A DNA stretch of 35,136 nt from Caballeronia temeraria (GCF_001544795.2 NZ_FCOI02000052.1:1-35136), one strand, 5' to 3'. Counted from the first letter of the stretch, positions 16,717-24,618 are shown. Notes: generated from the letters alone by a model not told the origin. Numbers and translations are program-made.

Positions 16717-17080
16717 ATGACCGATCATGACCACAGCTTGGACGCGCTTTTGTCTCTGGACGGGGAGCGCTTTGCCATCGATGGCAGCGAAACACGTTGG
16801 GTCAAGTTTGAGGTCAAGAGAATGCGACGTGACGCCGGAGCGCCCGCATGGACTTAGATATTCGCTAACGCTCCATGCCGAGGACGGCGCCCGCCTGCTG
16901 GGTTTCGACAATGCGCACGGGATCACGGAAGGCTCCGGACCGGGAGCCCGAACGCGGATCGAGTACGACCACAAGCACAAGGGCGAAAGAGTTCGATTCT
17001 ACGACTATGAGGACGCCGGCAAGCTGACGGAAGATTTCTGGGCGGAAGCTGAAACGATCTTGCAGAAAAGGAGTAGCTGA
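16717..17080 (+). pseudogene. DUF6516 / TumE-like toxin gene with a one-base frameshift
   Basis: The frame from ATG 16717 reads MTDHDHSLDALLSLDGERFA, then TRWVKFEVKRM, and then runs into TAG. In the next frame the protein resumes as DVTPERPHGLRYSLTLHAED, GFDNAH, YDHKHKGERVRFYDYEDAGKL to TGA at 17078-17080. Removing the C at about 16825 restores one 120-residue frame with VKRMDVTPERPHG, which fits the DUF6516 (TumE) pattern W-x-K-F-E...PERPHG...SLTLH...FDNAH...YDH. In TumE-TumA modules this protein is the toxin. The intact partner gene starts one base after its stop. The frameshift may be real inactivation or a sequencing error; no slippery site for programmed shifting is evident. Confidence 0.7.
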
Positions 17081-17081
17081 T

Positions 17082-17450
17082 ATGACTGCAGATACCAAGA
17101 TCCTGAAAGTTGGTATTGCCTCGCGCGACGAATACAAGGCCCGGACCATCGCCATCGCGAAGGGCCAATACAAGCCCGCGCCCGATGAACCGAAAGTCTG
17201 GTTCCAGTCGCTCGAGACGCTGGCCAAGGTGCTGTCCGAAAGCAACCGGGAATTGCTCGCGACGATCGCTGAGACAAACCCGGGCTCCTTGGACGAGCTG
17301 GCCGCGAAGACCGGTCGCGCGGTGTCCAACCTCTCGCGTACCCTTCGGACCATGGAGGGTTACGGCCTGGTGCATTTCGAGCCGGGTCCGCATCGAAGAC
17401 TTGCGCCCCGCGTCGACTATTCAGGCGTCGAGCTGGCTGTCTCGTTTTAG
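17082..17450 (+). CDS. HTH antitoxin/regulator of the TumE-like module (HVO_A0114-type DNA-binding protein)
   Basis: The 122-residue protein has an N-terminal region with the PKVWFQSLETLAKVLSESN signature (residues about 38-56). A winged helix-turn-helix follows (LLATIAETNPGSLDELAAKTGRAVSNLSRTLRTMEGYGLV, about 60-100). This is the pattern of putative DNA-binding proteins that accompany DUF6516/TumE toxins. It presumably neutralises the toxin and represses the module at the 16687-16713 repeat. AAGGAG lies ten bases before the ATG. The C-terminal 20 residues are less family-like, so a late frame change cannot be excluded. It remains intact although its toxin is frameshifted. Confidence 0.75.
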   Translation: MTADTKILKVGIASRDEYKARTIAIAKGQYKPAPDEPKVWFQSLETLAKVLSESNRELLATIAETNPGSLDELAAKTGRAVSNLSRTLRTMEGYGLVHFEPGPHRRLAPRVDYSGVELAVSF

Positions 17451-17792
17451 CGACCGGTGAAACGGGTCCCAGGGTGCCTTTTCACGCAACTACGGCCGCA
17501 GCCCGACATCGAACAGCAATCTAGCCAGCCGGGCCGATGCAGAGTACGTCGGTATCATCTTCAGGCCGGGTTCCGACGAGACTCCCCAAACGCTCGACGA
17601 ACGACACGCGGTCTAACCTGCCGAATTCCTCACATTTTGCTGTGAGGGAGCCACGGCTGTCAGTCGGGGGAGGATTTGACTCTGGACTAACGCCCGTCCC
17701 GTTGACACTTTTGACCGCGCAGGGTTTTAGTATTGCCCCTTTTTTTGGCAGAGCCGTAGGAGTCGCCTTTTTGTAGTCCTGGCAAGATCGTC
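17451..17792. other. intergenic stretch between two toxin-antitoxin modules
   Basis: No frame here shows a known motif or a good ribosome binding site. A 79-codon plus-strand frame at 17537-17776 and its minus-strand mirror were considered and not accepted. It is probably decayed sequence separating the modules. Confidence 0.45.
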
Positions 17793-17821
17793 TTGAGGGA
17801 ACCCGCATTTGGATATACAAT
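17793..17821 (+). promoter_or_regulatory. sigma70 promoter of the vapBC-type operon
   Basis: TTGAGG (17793-17798), 17-base spacer, TACAAT (17816-17821). This is close to consensus with ideal spacing and places the transcription start near 17828, about 23 bases before the antitoxin ATG. Confidence 0.7.
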
Positions 17822-17840
17822 TAAGAATATGTGTATCCAA
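17809..17840. promoter_or_regulatory. autoregulatory operator of the vapBC-type operon
   Basis: Arms TTGGATATACA (17809-17819) and TGTGTATCCAA (17830-17840) are reverse complements at 10 of 11 positions, around a 10-base centre. The dyad covers the -10 box and the transcription start and ends at the Shine-Dalgarno sequence AAGGAGG. This is the standard place for repression by an AbrB-type antitoxin or its complex with the toxin. Confidence 0.75.
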
Positions 17841-17850
17841 GGAGGCAATC

Positions 17851-18093
17851 ATGCAGGTTGCAAAATGGGGTAACAGTCTTGCCGTGCGGCTGCCGGCGAG
17901 CGTCGTCGACGCCCTCGACCTGAAGGAGGGAGATGATATCGAGATTTACGCCCACAACTCCGGCGCCTTCTCGGTGACGAGAAAGCCGACCGTCGCAGAA
18001 CGGATCAAGCGCCTGCGGCAATATCGGGGACGACTACCTGCTGACTTCAAATTTGATCGGGAATCGCTCAGTGAACGGGATAGCTCCGAATGA
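17851..18093 (+). CDS. vapB: VapB/MazE-type antitoxin, AbrB-fold, 80 aa
   Basis: MQVAKWGNSLAVRLPASVVD followed by LDLKEGDDIEIY is the swapped-hairpin AbrB/SpoVT DNA-binding fold (residues 1-45). A charged C-terminal tail, including ERIKRLRQYRGRLPADFKFD, should bind and mask the toxin. AAGGAGG sits five bases before the ATG, so the start is firm. The stop overlaps the toxin start (ATGA), the usual coupling that keeps antitoxin ahead of toxin. A near-consensus promoter and an overlapping palindrome lie directly upstream. Confidence 0.9.
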   Translation: MQVAKWGNSLAVRLPASVVDALDLKEGDDIEIYAHNSGAFSVTRKPTVAERIKRLRQYRGRLPADFKFDRESLSERDSSE

Positions 18094-18512
18094 CAGTCGC
18101 GGTGCCAAACCGATTTGCGGTCGATAGCAATGTCATCGTCTATTTGTTTTCTAGCGAGGCTGCAAAGGCTGACAAGGCTGAGGCGTTGGTGGCTGGCGAT
18201 AAGTCGAAACCAGTCATCAGCATTCAGGTGATGAACGAGGTCACGCTTGTTATGAGCCGGAAAATGGGCCTTGCGTGGCCCGAAATCGAGAGCATTCTGG
18301 AAGACGTCGAGGTGCTTTGCGAAGTCGTGCCGCTGACCCTCGAAGTCCACAAGGAAGCACGCCGCGTCGCAGCCCACTACGGATTTCGGTTCTATGACTG
18401 TTGCATTATCGCATTCGCGTTGCTCAACCATTGTGAAGTCCTATACAGCGAGGACATGCACCACGGTCAAGTCATCTTCGATCGGTTGACCGTGATTAAC
18501 CCGTTTCTTTGA
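18090..18512 (+). CDS. vapC: VapC-type PIN-domain ribonuclease toxin
   Basis: The 140-residue PIN-domain protein has the acidic metal-binding residues in order: D12 in FAVDSNVIVYLF, E50 in QVMNEV, D103 in FRFYDCCIIAFA, and E121-D122 in YSEDMHHGQ. These bind Mg2+ or Mn2+ for cleavage of RNA; VapC toxins cut tRNA or rRNA. The length is normal for the family and all active-site residues are present, so the toxin should be functional. Start overlaps the antitoxin stop. The pair is a stand-alone module next to the TumE-like module and degraded DNA, as expected of horizontally moved toxin-antitoxin loci. Confidence 0.92.
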   Translation: MTVAVPNRFAVDSNVIVYLFSSEAAKADKAEALVAGDKSKPVISIQVMNEVTLVMSRKMGLAWPEIESILEDVEVLCEVVPLTLEVHKEARRVAAHYGFRFYDCCIIAFALLNHCEVLYSEDMHHGQVIFDRLTVINPFL

Positions 18513-18796
18513 ACACGCCGACGACATTCGATCGCCATGGAGGTAAGCAATCCCTGCCCGCGGATGCAGACCGACAGACGTATTGTTGCGGCAAACCTTA
18601 TGTTCGCGACCGACTCACGGGCGCGAGACATGTTCGTTAGACGAGAGAAGCAACATCATCGCAAGGCGGCGACGACGCATTCGAGCCATGGCAGAGGCGC
18701 TCGCTGAACGATTTCCGGAGCTCTTTTCCGCAAAGCGCGCGCTGCAGACACGCTCTCGCTCGTGGTCAACGAGAAAGGGAGAAGGCGATCAGTGAT

Positions 18797-19450
18797 CTAC
18801 CGTAGCGCTTGAAGTCGGCGTAGGCACCGTGCGTCATCGCCTCCGCGCCGACACATCTGGATGGCCTTCTGACGATTGAGCGTCGCTCCGGTGCTTGGCG
18901 CTCCCCACACTCCCTCCCAATACAGCCCCAAGTTGTGTGCGGAAGCCTTGTGGCCCAAGTCAACCGGTTGTTCGTATAGCGTGCGCGCAAGATCCGCGTT
19001 CGCAACTATCCCCCTGCCGATCCGTGCGCTGTCGGCGAGCGCCGCGGCCGCGATGCCACGAAGCCGACCGTCGGCGGTGTCGTCCTTCATCACATCTTCC
19101 AGGATCGCATTGCCACTTGTGTAGTCGACCTCACCGCCGGTCGATGTGACGAGGGAGATGGCAAGTGCAACCCGCAACGACGGATGGCGATTCACACCTA
19201 CGCGATCGAGAAGGCGCCGTCCCAGGATTGGCGCGCCTGAGAGGGTGCTGGTCAGAAGCGCGTTCGCTATCGCCGCCAGTGATTCAAGCGAGAGAAAGCC
19301 AGTCTTGTTCGCGGCAATCACGTGCTTGAAGAATTTCTCGACATCCAGCATCGGATCTGCGCTGCGAAGCTGTTGCCATTCACGTTCAATCTGTCCTACC
19401 CAGCTTTCCGTCTGCATGGTGAGTGAGGCGCTCTTTGGTGACGACTGCAC
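18797..19450 (-). CDS. Sel1-repeat-like helical protein, unknown function
   Basis: The 217-residue product is largely helical. Near the C terminus, ARTLYEQPVDLGHKASAHNL followed by GLYWEGVWG resembles a Sel1/TPR-like repeat (A-x-x-L-Y-x-x-x-x-x-x-G-x-x-x-A-x-x-x-L-G). No signal peptide or catalytic motif is seen. The start is uncertain: GTG at 19450 has GGTGAG ten bases upstream, while ATG at 19417 (MQTESWVGQIE) has no site but begins the conserved-looking part. Such proteins often act as adaptors; neighbours give no clue. It stands alone, transcribed away from the following degraded region. Confidence 0.6.
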   Translation of the reverse strand: MQSSPKSASLTMQTESWVGQIEREWQQLRSADPMLDVEKFFKHVIAANKTGFLSLESLAAIANALLTSTLSGAPILGRRLLDRVGVNRHPSLRVALAISLVTSTGGEVDYTSGNAILEDVMKDDTADGRLRGIAAAALADSARIGRGIVANADLARTLYEQPVDLGHKASAHNLGLYWEGVWGAPSTGATLNRQKAIQMCRRGGDDARCLRRLQALR

Positions 19451-19576
19451 CGTATTCTAGCTCACCATAAGCACTCTTGTAGCGAGGATTTCCCGCGGGG
19501 CACGCCGTGTGGGCTGATGACGGCGATGTTTGGGCGCGGCTGGTAAAATTAGGCGACTGATTTCAGGCACGCACGG

Positions 19577-19777
19577 ATGGGATTCGAAGATCTCGCTACA
19601 CTCAAAGCGCAGTTGAACCAAGGCGCGAACCGCAAAATGGCTGGTGCACACTTGACGTCATCGTCAGCGGACGTTTCACCGGAAATCAAACAGCCACCGA
19701 AGCCTCCGCGAACGACTTACAATATGTGCTCGGGCAAACCGAATCGGTTGGCGACCGGTCGCTATCTCTGTCGCTGA
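19577..19777 (+). pseudogene. possible ProQ/FinO-type protein N-terminal fragment
   Basis: The first residues MGFEDLATLKAQLNQGANRK resemble the N-terminal lead of Burkholderia ProQ/FinO-domain proteins (MGFEQLAxLKxQL). After about residue 25 the similarity is lost, and the frame ends at 66 residues with no RNA-binding domain. It is probably a truncated relic in the degraded 19.5-20.6 kb stretch. Identification rests on a short motif only. Confidence 0.35.
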
Positions 19778-20126
19778 CTTGGCGAAAAAGACGCAAATTG
19801 GTCTCTAGACTAATAAGGGAACAAGATCGGCCCGACTAAAGGGTTGGCGCATCGACTAGCTCATCATCATGGAGGGCGGTGGAACGTCGAGCCCGGCGCG
19901 GCTGCTGTTACTGCTCGAGCTGCTCCCTTCGTAGCGCTATTCGAAGGTTGCGATCTTCGTCTCGTTCGCGGCTGATAACTTAATGAGCTGCGAGGACGGT
20001 CATCATGTCGTGTCGAGTCGCGCTCAATTCCTCGCATCGGTATGACCTTCTTGATCGCGCGGGCGGCATCGGTCGAACAACTTCGCTAGTCGGCCCCTTG
20101 AGCCACGGCGCGGGCGGGCCCAGACC

Positions 20127-20160
20127 CCCGGTCCCGGTCCCGGTCCCGGTCCCGGTCCGG
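20127..20160. repeat. CCCGGT hexanucleotide microsatellite
   Basis: Five perfect tandem copies of CCCGGT at 20127-20156 followed by a partial unit CCGG. A repeat of this kind can change length by slippage. Here it lies outside any accepted gene; a minus-strand frame through it would give an (Asp-Arg) run. Confidence 0.9.
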
Positions 20161-20209
20161 CTTATCTCTCCCATCACCAGGGCGTCGAGAATTCTCCGTA
20201 CTGACCCAG

Positions 20210-20282
20210 TAGTCGAGTAGCGTACGGGAATCGCGACCGCACGCTCTCACAGAACCGGACGTGAACCTCTCGCATCCGGCTA
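20210..20282 (-). ncRNA. group II intron 3' end relic (domain V/VI-like)
   Basis: On the minus strand, 20281 down to 20251 reads AGCCGGATGCGAG, then AGGTT, then CACGTCCGGTTCT. This has the AGC triad, the AGCCGGA/TCCGGTT basal helix and the two-base bulge of group II intron domain V. It is followed by GAGCGTGCGG, loop TCGCGATT, CCCGTACGCT and a tail ending CTACTCGAC near 20213, as expected for domain VI and the intron 3' end. The upper domain V stem has one mismatch. No reverse-transcriptase/maturase ORF is found upstream on that strand, so only the 3' end survives. Confidence 0.6.
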
Positions 20283-20599
20283 GGTCGGGCGGGCCGCGCG
20301 GTTTGAGGTACGCCGATCGGGGGCGGGCGGATATTGACCGGCACCCCGCGATCAACGGCAATCCAAGAAATTTCAACAAGCAACGTGGGCCGCGGCATCG
20401 CCCAAGCTGAGCGGCGGATCGACTTTTCGTGTCAGGCGTGTTGCCGTTACCTAAGTCGATCATCTCAGTTCCTTGGGTTTGTCCCAATGGCCTCATCGTC
20501 AAGATTGAACGACATTCAATCTATGGACGGCGCGGAATCTTCCTACGGTACGCCGCCCCGGGCAGACCAACCGTAGTTCTCGATCCACGGAACGTCCTT

Positions 20600-21418
20600 A
20601 TGGCTCACGCATCGGCGCACGGCACGACTGTCAATCCGCCTTCCCTCGCTCTCAGGCGCGCGCGGCGCATCGGCTGGCTATGTCTCCCGCCCTCGACTTT
20701 CGTCGCGCTCATCGTCCTGTGGGCGGTGGCGATTCCCCTCTTCAAGATTCCGCCCTATCTCGTGCCGAGTCCGGGCGGCGTATTCGGACGCATCGTCACC
20801 GACTGGCGCGATATCTGGTCCAACTCGCTGATCACGCTCGCCGAGATTCTGCTCGGCTTCGGCCTGACCGTCGTGACCGCGATTCCGCTCGGTCTCGCCA
20901 TTGCGCTCTCGCGTGTGGCGAAGCAGATCGTCTATCCGCCGCTCATGTTCATGCAGCTGGTGCCGAAGATCGCGGTCGCGCCGCTCTTCCTCGTGTGGCT
21001 CGGTTTCGGCATGGAGTCGAAGGTGCTGCTGACCGTGCTCATGACGTTCTTCCCGCTCTTGCTCGCGAGCATCAGCGGCTTCCAGATTCTCGATACCCGC
21101 CTCTTGTATCTGACGAAATCGATGGGCGCGTCGTCGTGGCAGACATTCCGTTTTCTTCGGCTTCCCGCTGCGTTGCCGGTCATCTTTTCCGGCATCAAGA
21201 CATCCGCGACGATCGCTTCGACGGCGGCGATCGTCGCCGAATTCGTCGGCTCGAACAAAGGTCTGGGCTATGTGCTTCTGAAAGGCACGAGCACGATGGA
21301 CGTCGAACTGACGTTCGCCGTCCTCGCGGTGCTGACGCTGATCGGCATTGCGATCAACTACGTCGTCGAGTTCGCCGAATGGGCCATGACGCCCTGGCAA
21401 CGCGCGAAATTCAACTAA
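20600..21418 (+). CDS. ABC transporter permease, NitT/TauT (SsuC-like) family
   Basis: The 272-residue inner-membrane protein has six hydrophobic segments and the BPD_transp_1 EAA-type loop (SMGASSWQTFRFLRLPAALPVIFSG, near residues 175-200) that contacts the ATPase. Signature YLVPSPGGVF near 55 is typical of SsuC/TauC/NitT permeases for sulfonates, nitrate, taurine, pyrimidine precursors or aromatic acids. The start at 20600 gives the usual N-terminal length; the frame is open to 20429 through degraded DNA and is not used. It is the first gene of an eight-gene rightward run, 24 bases before the binding-protein gene. Confidence 0.9.
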   Translation: MAHASAHGTTVNPPSLALRRARRIGWLCLPPSTFVALIVLWAVAIPLFKIPPYLVPSPGGVFGRIVTDWRDIWSNSLITLAEILLGFGLTVVTAIPLGLAIALSRVAKQIVYPPLMFMQLVPKIAVAPLFLVWLGFGMESKVLLTVLMTFFPLLLASISGFQILDTRLLYLTKSMGASSWQTFRFLRLPAALPVIFSGIKTSATIASTAAIVAEFVGSNKGLGYVLLKGTSTMDVELTFAVLAVLTLIGIAINYVVEFAEWAMTPWQRAKFN

Positions 21419-21442
21419 TCCAAATACAGACGGAGCGCCCAC

Positions 21443-22447
21443 ATGCATACGACCATCGGCAAACTCGCTTCGGCCACGCTGGCTCTCGCTCTCGCGGCGG
21501 GTGTCTGCGGCAAGGCCGTCGCCGATACCGAGGTTCCGTTTCAACTGAACTGGACGGCCGGTGGTCCGAACGCGGGTTTCGCGGCGGCGGTCGCGCAAGG
21601 CTTCTACAAGCAGGCGGGGCTCGACGTGAAACTCACCGAGGGCAACGGCTCCGGCAACACGGCGCAGCTCGTCGCGAACGGCCGCGCGCAGCTCGCGTAT
21701 GCCGATGCCGTCGCGGTGAGCCAGCTGATCGCGAAGGGTGCGCCGATGCGCGTGATCGCGACGGTCTATCAGTCGAACCCGAACGAAGTGTCGGCGCTGA
21801 AGAAGTCGGGCATCAAGTCCATCAAGGATCTGACCGGGCGCAAGGTCGGCGTGCCTTCCGGCTCGTCGCAAACGACGATGCTGCCCTTGTTCCTCCAGGC
21901 AAACGGCCTGAAGGAATCGGATGTCACGCTCATCAACATGCCGGTGTCGAGCATGGTGCCCGCGCTGCTGCAAGGCCAGGTCGACGCGATCCTCGGTTCG
22001 ATGGATTCGTATCAGCTTCAACTGGAAGCGCAGGGCGCGGAGCTCGTGAACTTCCGCTTCGCGGACTACGGCGTGCCCACGGTCAGCACGTCGATCTTCG
22101 CGACCAACGATTACCTGAAGAGCAACCCGGATGTCGTCAAGAAGTTCGTCGCGGCGAGCCTGAAGGGCTGGAGCTTCGCAATGGACAATCCCGAGAAGGC
22201 GGTGAAGGATCTCAAGACCGTATTCCCGAACGTCAACGAAAAGCTGGCCTCCGCGGAACTGGCCGCGATCACGCCGCTGTTCTGCAGCGGCGGCGCGAAG
22301 AGCGTGGGCAAGGCGGAAGACGCGTCGTGGGCAAAGACGCAGGAACTGCTGTCGCAGGTGAAGCTGCTTCCCGCCGGGCAAGACCCGAAGAAGTACTACA
22401 CCGACGAGTTCCTACCGCCGGCGAATCAGATGCGCGCCTGCAAGTAA
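21443..22447 (+). CDS. ABC transporter substrate-binding protein, NMT1/THI5-like (NitT/TauT family)
   Basis: The 334-residue exported protein has a Sec signal (MHTTIGKLASATLALALAAG, cleavage likely after AVA at about 28). It then shows the NMT1-fold opening VPFQLNWTAGGPNAGFAAAV, the DVKLTEGNGSGNTAQLVANG block and KVGVPSGSSQTTM. It captures the substrate in the periplasm for the permease and ATPase. GGAGCG precedes the ATG. Closest families bind thiamine precursors, taurine, nitrate, riboflavin or small aromatic acids; the catabolic enzymes in the operon favour an organic acid as carbon source. Confidence 0.92.
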   Translation: MHTTIGKLASATLALALAAGVCGKAVADTEVPFQLNWTAGGPNAGFAAAVAQGFYKQAGLDVKLTEGNGSGNTAQLVANGRAQLAYADAVAVSQLIAKGAPMRVIATVYQSNPNEVSALKKSGIKSIKDLTGRKVGVPSGSSQTTMLPLFLQANGLKESDVTLINMPVSSMVPALLQGQVDAILGSMDSYQLQLEAQGAELVNFRFADYGVPTVSTSIFATNDYLKSNPDVVKKFVAASLKGWSFAMDNPEKAVKDLKTVFPNVNEKLASAELAAITPLFCSGGAKSVGKAEDASWAKTQELLSQVKLLPAGQDPKKYYTDEFLPPANQMRACK

Positions 22448-22471
22448 ATCAATTGCTATGGATACCTGAAT

Positions 22472-22963
22472 ATGACTGATGAGTGCCGCACCGGATACCG
22501 CTACTCGGATCTCCACGAAGGCATGCGATTCCGCAGTCCCGGCCGCACGATCACCGACGCGGACCTCGTGGGCTTCGCCGGAATGACGGGTGACTTCTCG
22601 GAACTCCACACGAGCGATGTCTACGCAAGGAACAGCCAGTTCGGCCGGCGCGTCGCGCACGGCATGCTGGGGCTCGCCTACGCCCACGGACTGATGTGGG
22701 CGCGTACCGGCGAGTTGCGCGAGACCGCGATCGCGTTTCTCGGCATCAACGACTGGAAGTTCGTCGCGCCGCTTTTCGTCGGCGATACGATGTTCGTCGA
22801 CTATTCGATCAGGGAACTGCGCGACAGCAAATCGAAGCCCACGCAGGCCATCGCGCTCTTCGACGTGAAGATCGTGAATCAGGACGGACAGGTCGTCCAG
22901 CAAGGCACCAAGGCGCTTCTGTGCTCCAAGGTGCCGCTCGAAGCAGTCGAGAAATCCGCCTGA
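22472..22963 (+). CDS. MaoC-family (R)-specific enoyl-CoA hydratase / dehydratase
   Basis: The 163-residue hot-dog protein has the hydratase motif with D41 and H46 in TGDFSELHT, and VAHGMLGLAYAHGL for the second helix region. MaoC enzymes add water to 2-enoyl-CoA or dehydrate hydroxyacyl-CoA, including beta-methylmalyl- and mesaconyl-type substrates. The gene sits between the binding-protein and ATPase genes of the transporter, 24 and 12 bases away. The enzyme and transporter therefore share one transcript and probably one substrate. No good ribosome binding site is visible. Confidence 0.9.
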   Translation: MTDECRTGYRYSDLHEGMRFRSPGRTITDADLVGFAGMTGDFSELHTSDVYARNSQFGRRVAHGMLGLAYAHGLMWARTGELRETAIAFLGINDWKFVAPLFVGDTMFVDYSIRELRDSKSKPTQAIALFDVKIVNQDGQVVQQGTKALLCSKVPLEAVEKSA

Positions 22964-22975
22964 CCCGATCACATC

Positions 22976-23836
22976 ATGACCACCGATACGATCATGCCGA
23001 CAACCGCAAGCAATGACGTGACGCCGGCCGGTGTGCCGATTCGCATCGACGGCGTGTCCAAGATTTTTGGCGAGGACACCGACAAGCCGTTCCGCGCGCT
23101 CAAGCCCCTCAGCATCAACATCGAGGCGGGAGAATTCGTTTCCGTCGTCGGACCGTCGGGCTGCGGCAAGAGCACGCTCATGCTCATGGTCGCGGGCTTG
23201 CTGGAGCGGTCGGAAGGAACGATCGTCGTCGGCGATCGCACGGTGGACAAGCCCGTGACCGATGTCGGCATCGCGTTTCAGGATCACTTGCTGCTCGACT
23301 TTCGAACGGCGATGGAGAACGTTCTCCTTCAAGCCGACATTCGCGGCCTGCCGCGCGAAAAAATCGAGGCGCGCGCTCGTGAACTGTTCGCGCAGTTGCG
23401 CCTGCAACATGCCGTCGACAAGTATCCGAGGCAGCTTTCCGGCGGCATGCGTCAGCGCGTGTCGCTGATTCGCACGCTCGTTCACGATCCCTCGCTGATC
23501 CTGATGGACGAACCTTTCGGCGCGCTCGATGCGCTCACGCGCCTTCAGGTGCGCATGGATCTCGAAGCGCTATGGATGCGGCGTCGTCCGACCGTGCTCT
23601 TCATCACGCATAGCGTAGAGGAAGCGGTCGGCCTTTCGGACCGAATCTTCGTCATGAGTCCGACGCCGGGTGAAGTCGTGGACGAGATCGTCGTGGAGCT
23701 GCCGCGTCCCCGGCCGATCGTGTTGGGCGACGCGCCCGAATTCGCCCGCTACGTGGACACCATCTACGCGCACTTCGCGCGCATGGGCGTGCTGCATGGC
23801 ATCGAGGTTCCGCGGGCTAGCGCGGAGCAGGCATGA
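22976..23836 (+). CDS. ABC transporter ATP-binding protein, NitT/TauT (SsuB-like) family
   Basis: The 286-residue ATPase has Walker A GPSGCGKST (59-67), Q loop Gln102, signature LSGGM (154-158), Walker B LILMDEP (Asp178, Glu179), D loop GALDALT and switch His near 209. GLSDRIFVMSPTPGEVVDEI matches nitrate/sulfonate-type ATPases. It powers uptake with the permease and binding protein encoded upstream. A second ATG at 22994 is possible; neither start has a strong Shine-Dalgarno sequence. Its stop overlaps the next start (ATGA). Confidence 0.93.
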   Translation: MTTDTIMPTTASNDVTPAGVPIRIDGVSKIFGEDTDKPFRALKPLSINIEAGEFVSVVGPSGCGKSTLMLMVAGLLERSEGTIVVGDRTVDKPVTDVGIAFQDHLLLDFRTAMENVLLQADIRGLPREKIEARARELFAQLRLQHAVDKYPRQLSGGMRQRVSLIRTLVHDPSLILMDEPFGALDALTRLQVRMDLEALWMRRRPTVLFITHSVEEAVGLSDRIFVMSPTPGEVVDEIVVELPRPRPIVLGDAPEFARYVDTIYAHFARMGVLHGIEVPRASAEQA

Positions 23837-24618
23837 ACGACGCATCGGAAGGCGCGGTGATCGTTCAGATCGATGGCCGAATCGCGGAGATCGGTCTGTC
23901 GAACGGTGCGCTGAATCTCGTCACGCGCGCGTTGCTGCGCTCGCTGAACAAGGCCATCGACCAACTCGAGACGCAGGCCGATCTGCGTTGTGTGATCGTG
24001 CATGGCCTCGCGGCGCGTGCGTTCTGCGCGGGCAGCGATATCAACGAGTTCGCGGACATCTTCGCGGACGCCAGCGAAAAGAAGATTCTCTTCGAGGACA
24101 TGGTGCTGCGCCGTCTCGCCCGCCTGCCGATGCCGACGATCGCCGCAATCGATGGCCCCGCGCTCGGCGGAGGTCTCGAACTGGCGCTCGCATGCGATCT
24201 TCGCGTGTGCCGCGCGGGCGTGACGCTTGGCCTCACCGAGTCGCGTCTCGGCGGACTCGCGGGCAATGGCTCGCTGCGGCTCACGCGTCTCGTCGGTCCC
24301 GCGCGCGCGAAGGAACTGCTTTTCACCGGCGCGACGATCGGCGCGGAGCAGGCGCTCGCGTGGGGTCTCGTCAACCGGATCGCGGAGAACGGTTCCGCGT
24401 TGCCGGCGGCGCGCGAACTCGCGAAAGCAATCTGCGCGCGCGGCCCGCTGTCGAACCGGTTCGCCAAGCAACTCGTCGATGCCGCGCAGGATCAGCCGCT
24501 CGATGCTGCATTGTCGCTTTCAACCGTCGTTCAGCAAAAGATCTTCGACAGCCGCGATCTTCACGAAGGCGTCGCTGCGTTCTTTGCCAAACGCGAACCT
24601 GAGTTTCTCGGACGATGA
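23833..24618 (+). CDS. enoyl-CoA hydratase/isomerase (crotonase) family protein
   Basis: The 261-residue crotonase-fold protein has the first oxyanion-hole block AFCAGSDINEF (near 60) and the second, DGPALGGGLELALACDLRV (near 108). The following TESRLGGLAGNG carries the position of the usual catalytic Glu. It acts on an acyl-CoA by hydration, isomerisation or C-C cleavage. It overlaps both neighbours by four bases, so translation is coupled from the ATPase through the next ORF. Together with the MaoC enzyme and the SDR it could form a beta-oxidation-like module for the imported acid, but no acyl-CoA ligase is in the window. Confidence 0.92.
   Translation: MNDASEGAVIVQIDGRIAEIGLSNGALNLVTRALLRSLNKAIDQLETQADLRCVIVHGLAARAFCAGSDINEFADIFADASEKKILFEDMVLRRLARLPMPTIAAIDGPALGGGLELALACDLRVCRAGVTLGLTESRLGGLAGNGSLRLTRLVGPARAKELLFTGATIGAEQALAWGLVNRIAENGSALPAARELAKAICARGPLSNRFAKQLVDAAQDQPLDAALSLSTVVQQKIFDSRDLHEGVAAFFAKREPEFLGR

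Larger units (their letters stand above)
19778..20599. other. degraded intergenic stretch upstream of the ABC operon
   Basis: No intact gene is seen. It holds the CCCGGT microsatellite and the group II intron 3'-end relic listed separately. The part from about 20460 to 20599 must contain the promoter of the rightward operon; a small dyad TTGGG/CCCAA lies near 20474-20488, but no convincing sigma70 boxes were identified. Confidence 0.45.

Noticed and set aside
17537..17776. 79-codon plus-strand frame between the two toxin-antitoxin modules
   Set aside because: No ribosome site, no motif, irregular composition.
18583..18795. 70-codon plus-strand frame with AMAEALAERFPELFSA
   Set aside because: A short helical segment recalls plasmid ProQ/FinO proteins, but the rest does not fit and there is no start signal; too weak to list as a gene.
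20127..20160. CCCGGT repeat considered as a CRISPR or integron attC site
   Set aside because: Units are 6 bp without spacers, and there is no dyad of attC type nearby.
20678..22381. 567-codon minus-strand open frame
   Set aside because: Arg/His/Asp-rich translation without motifs, lying antisense to the ABC permease and binding-protein genes; a GC-rich mirror frame.
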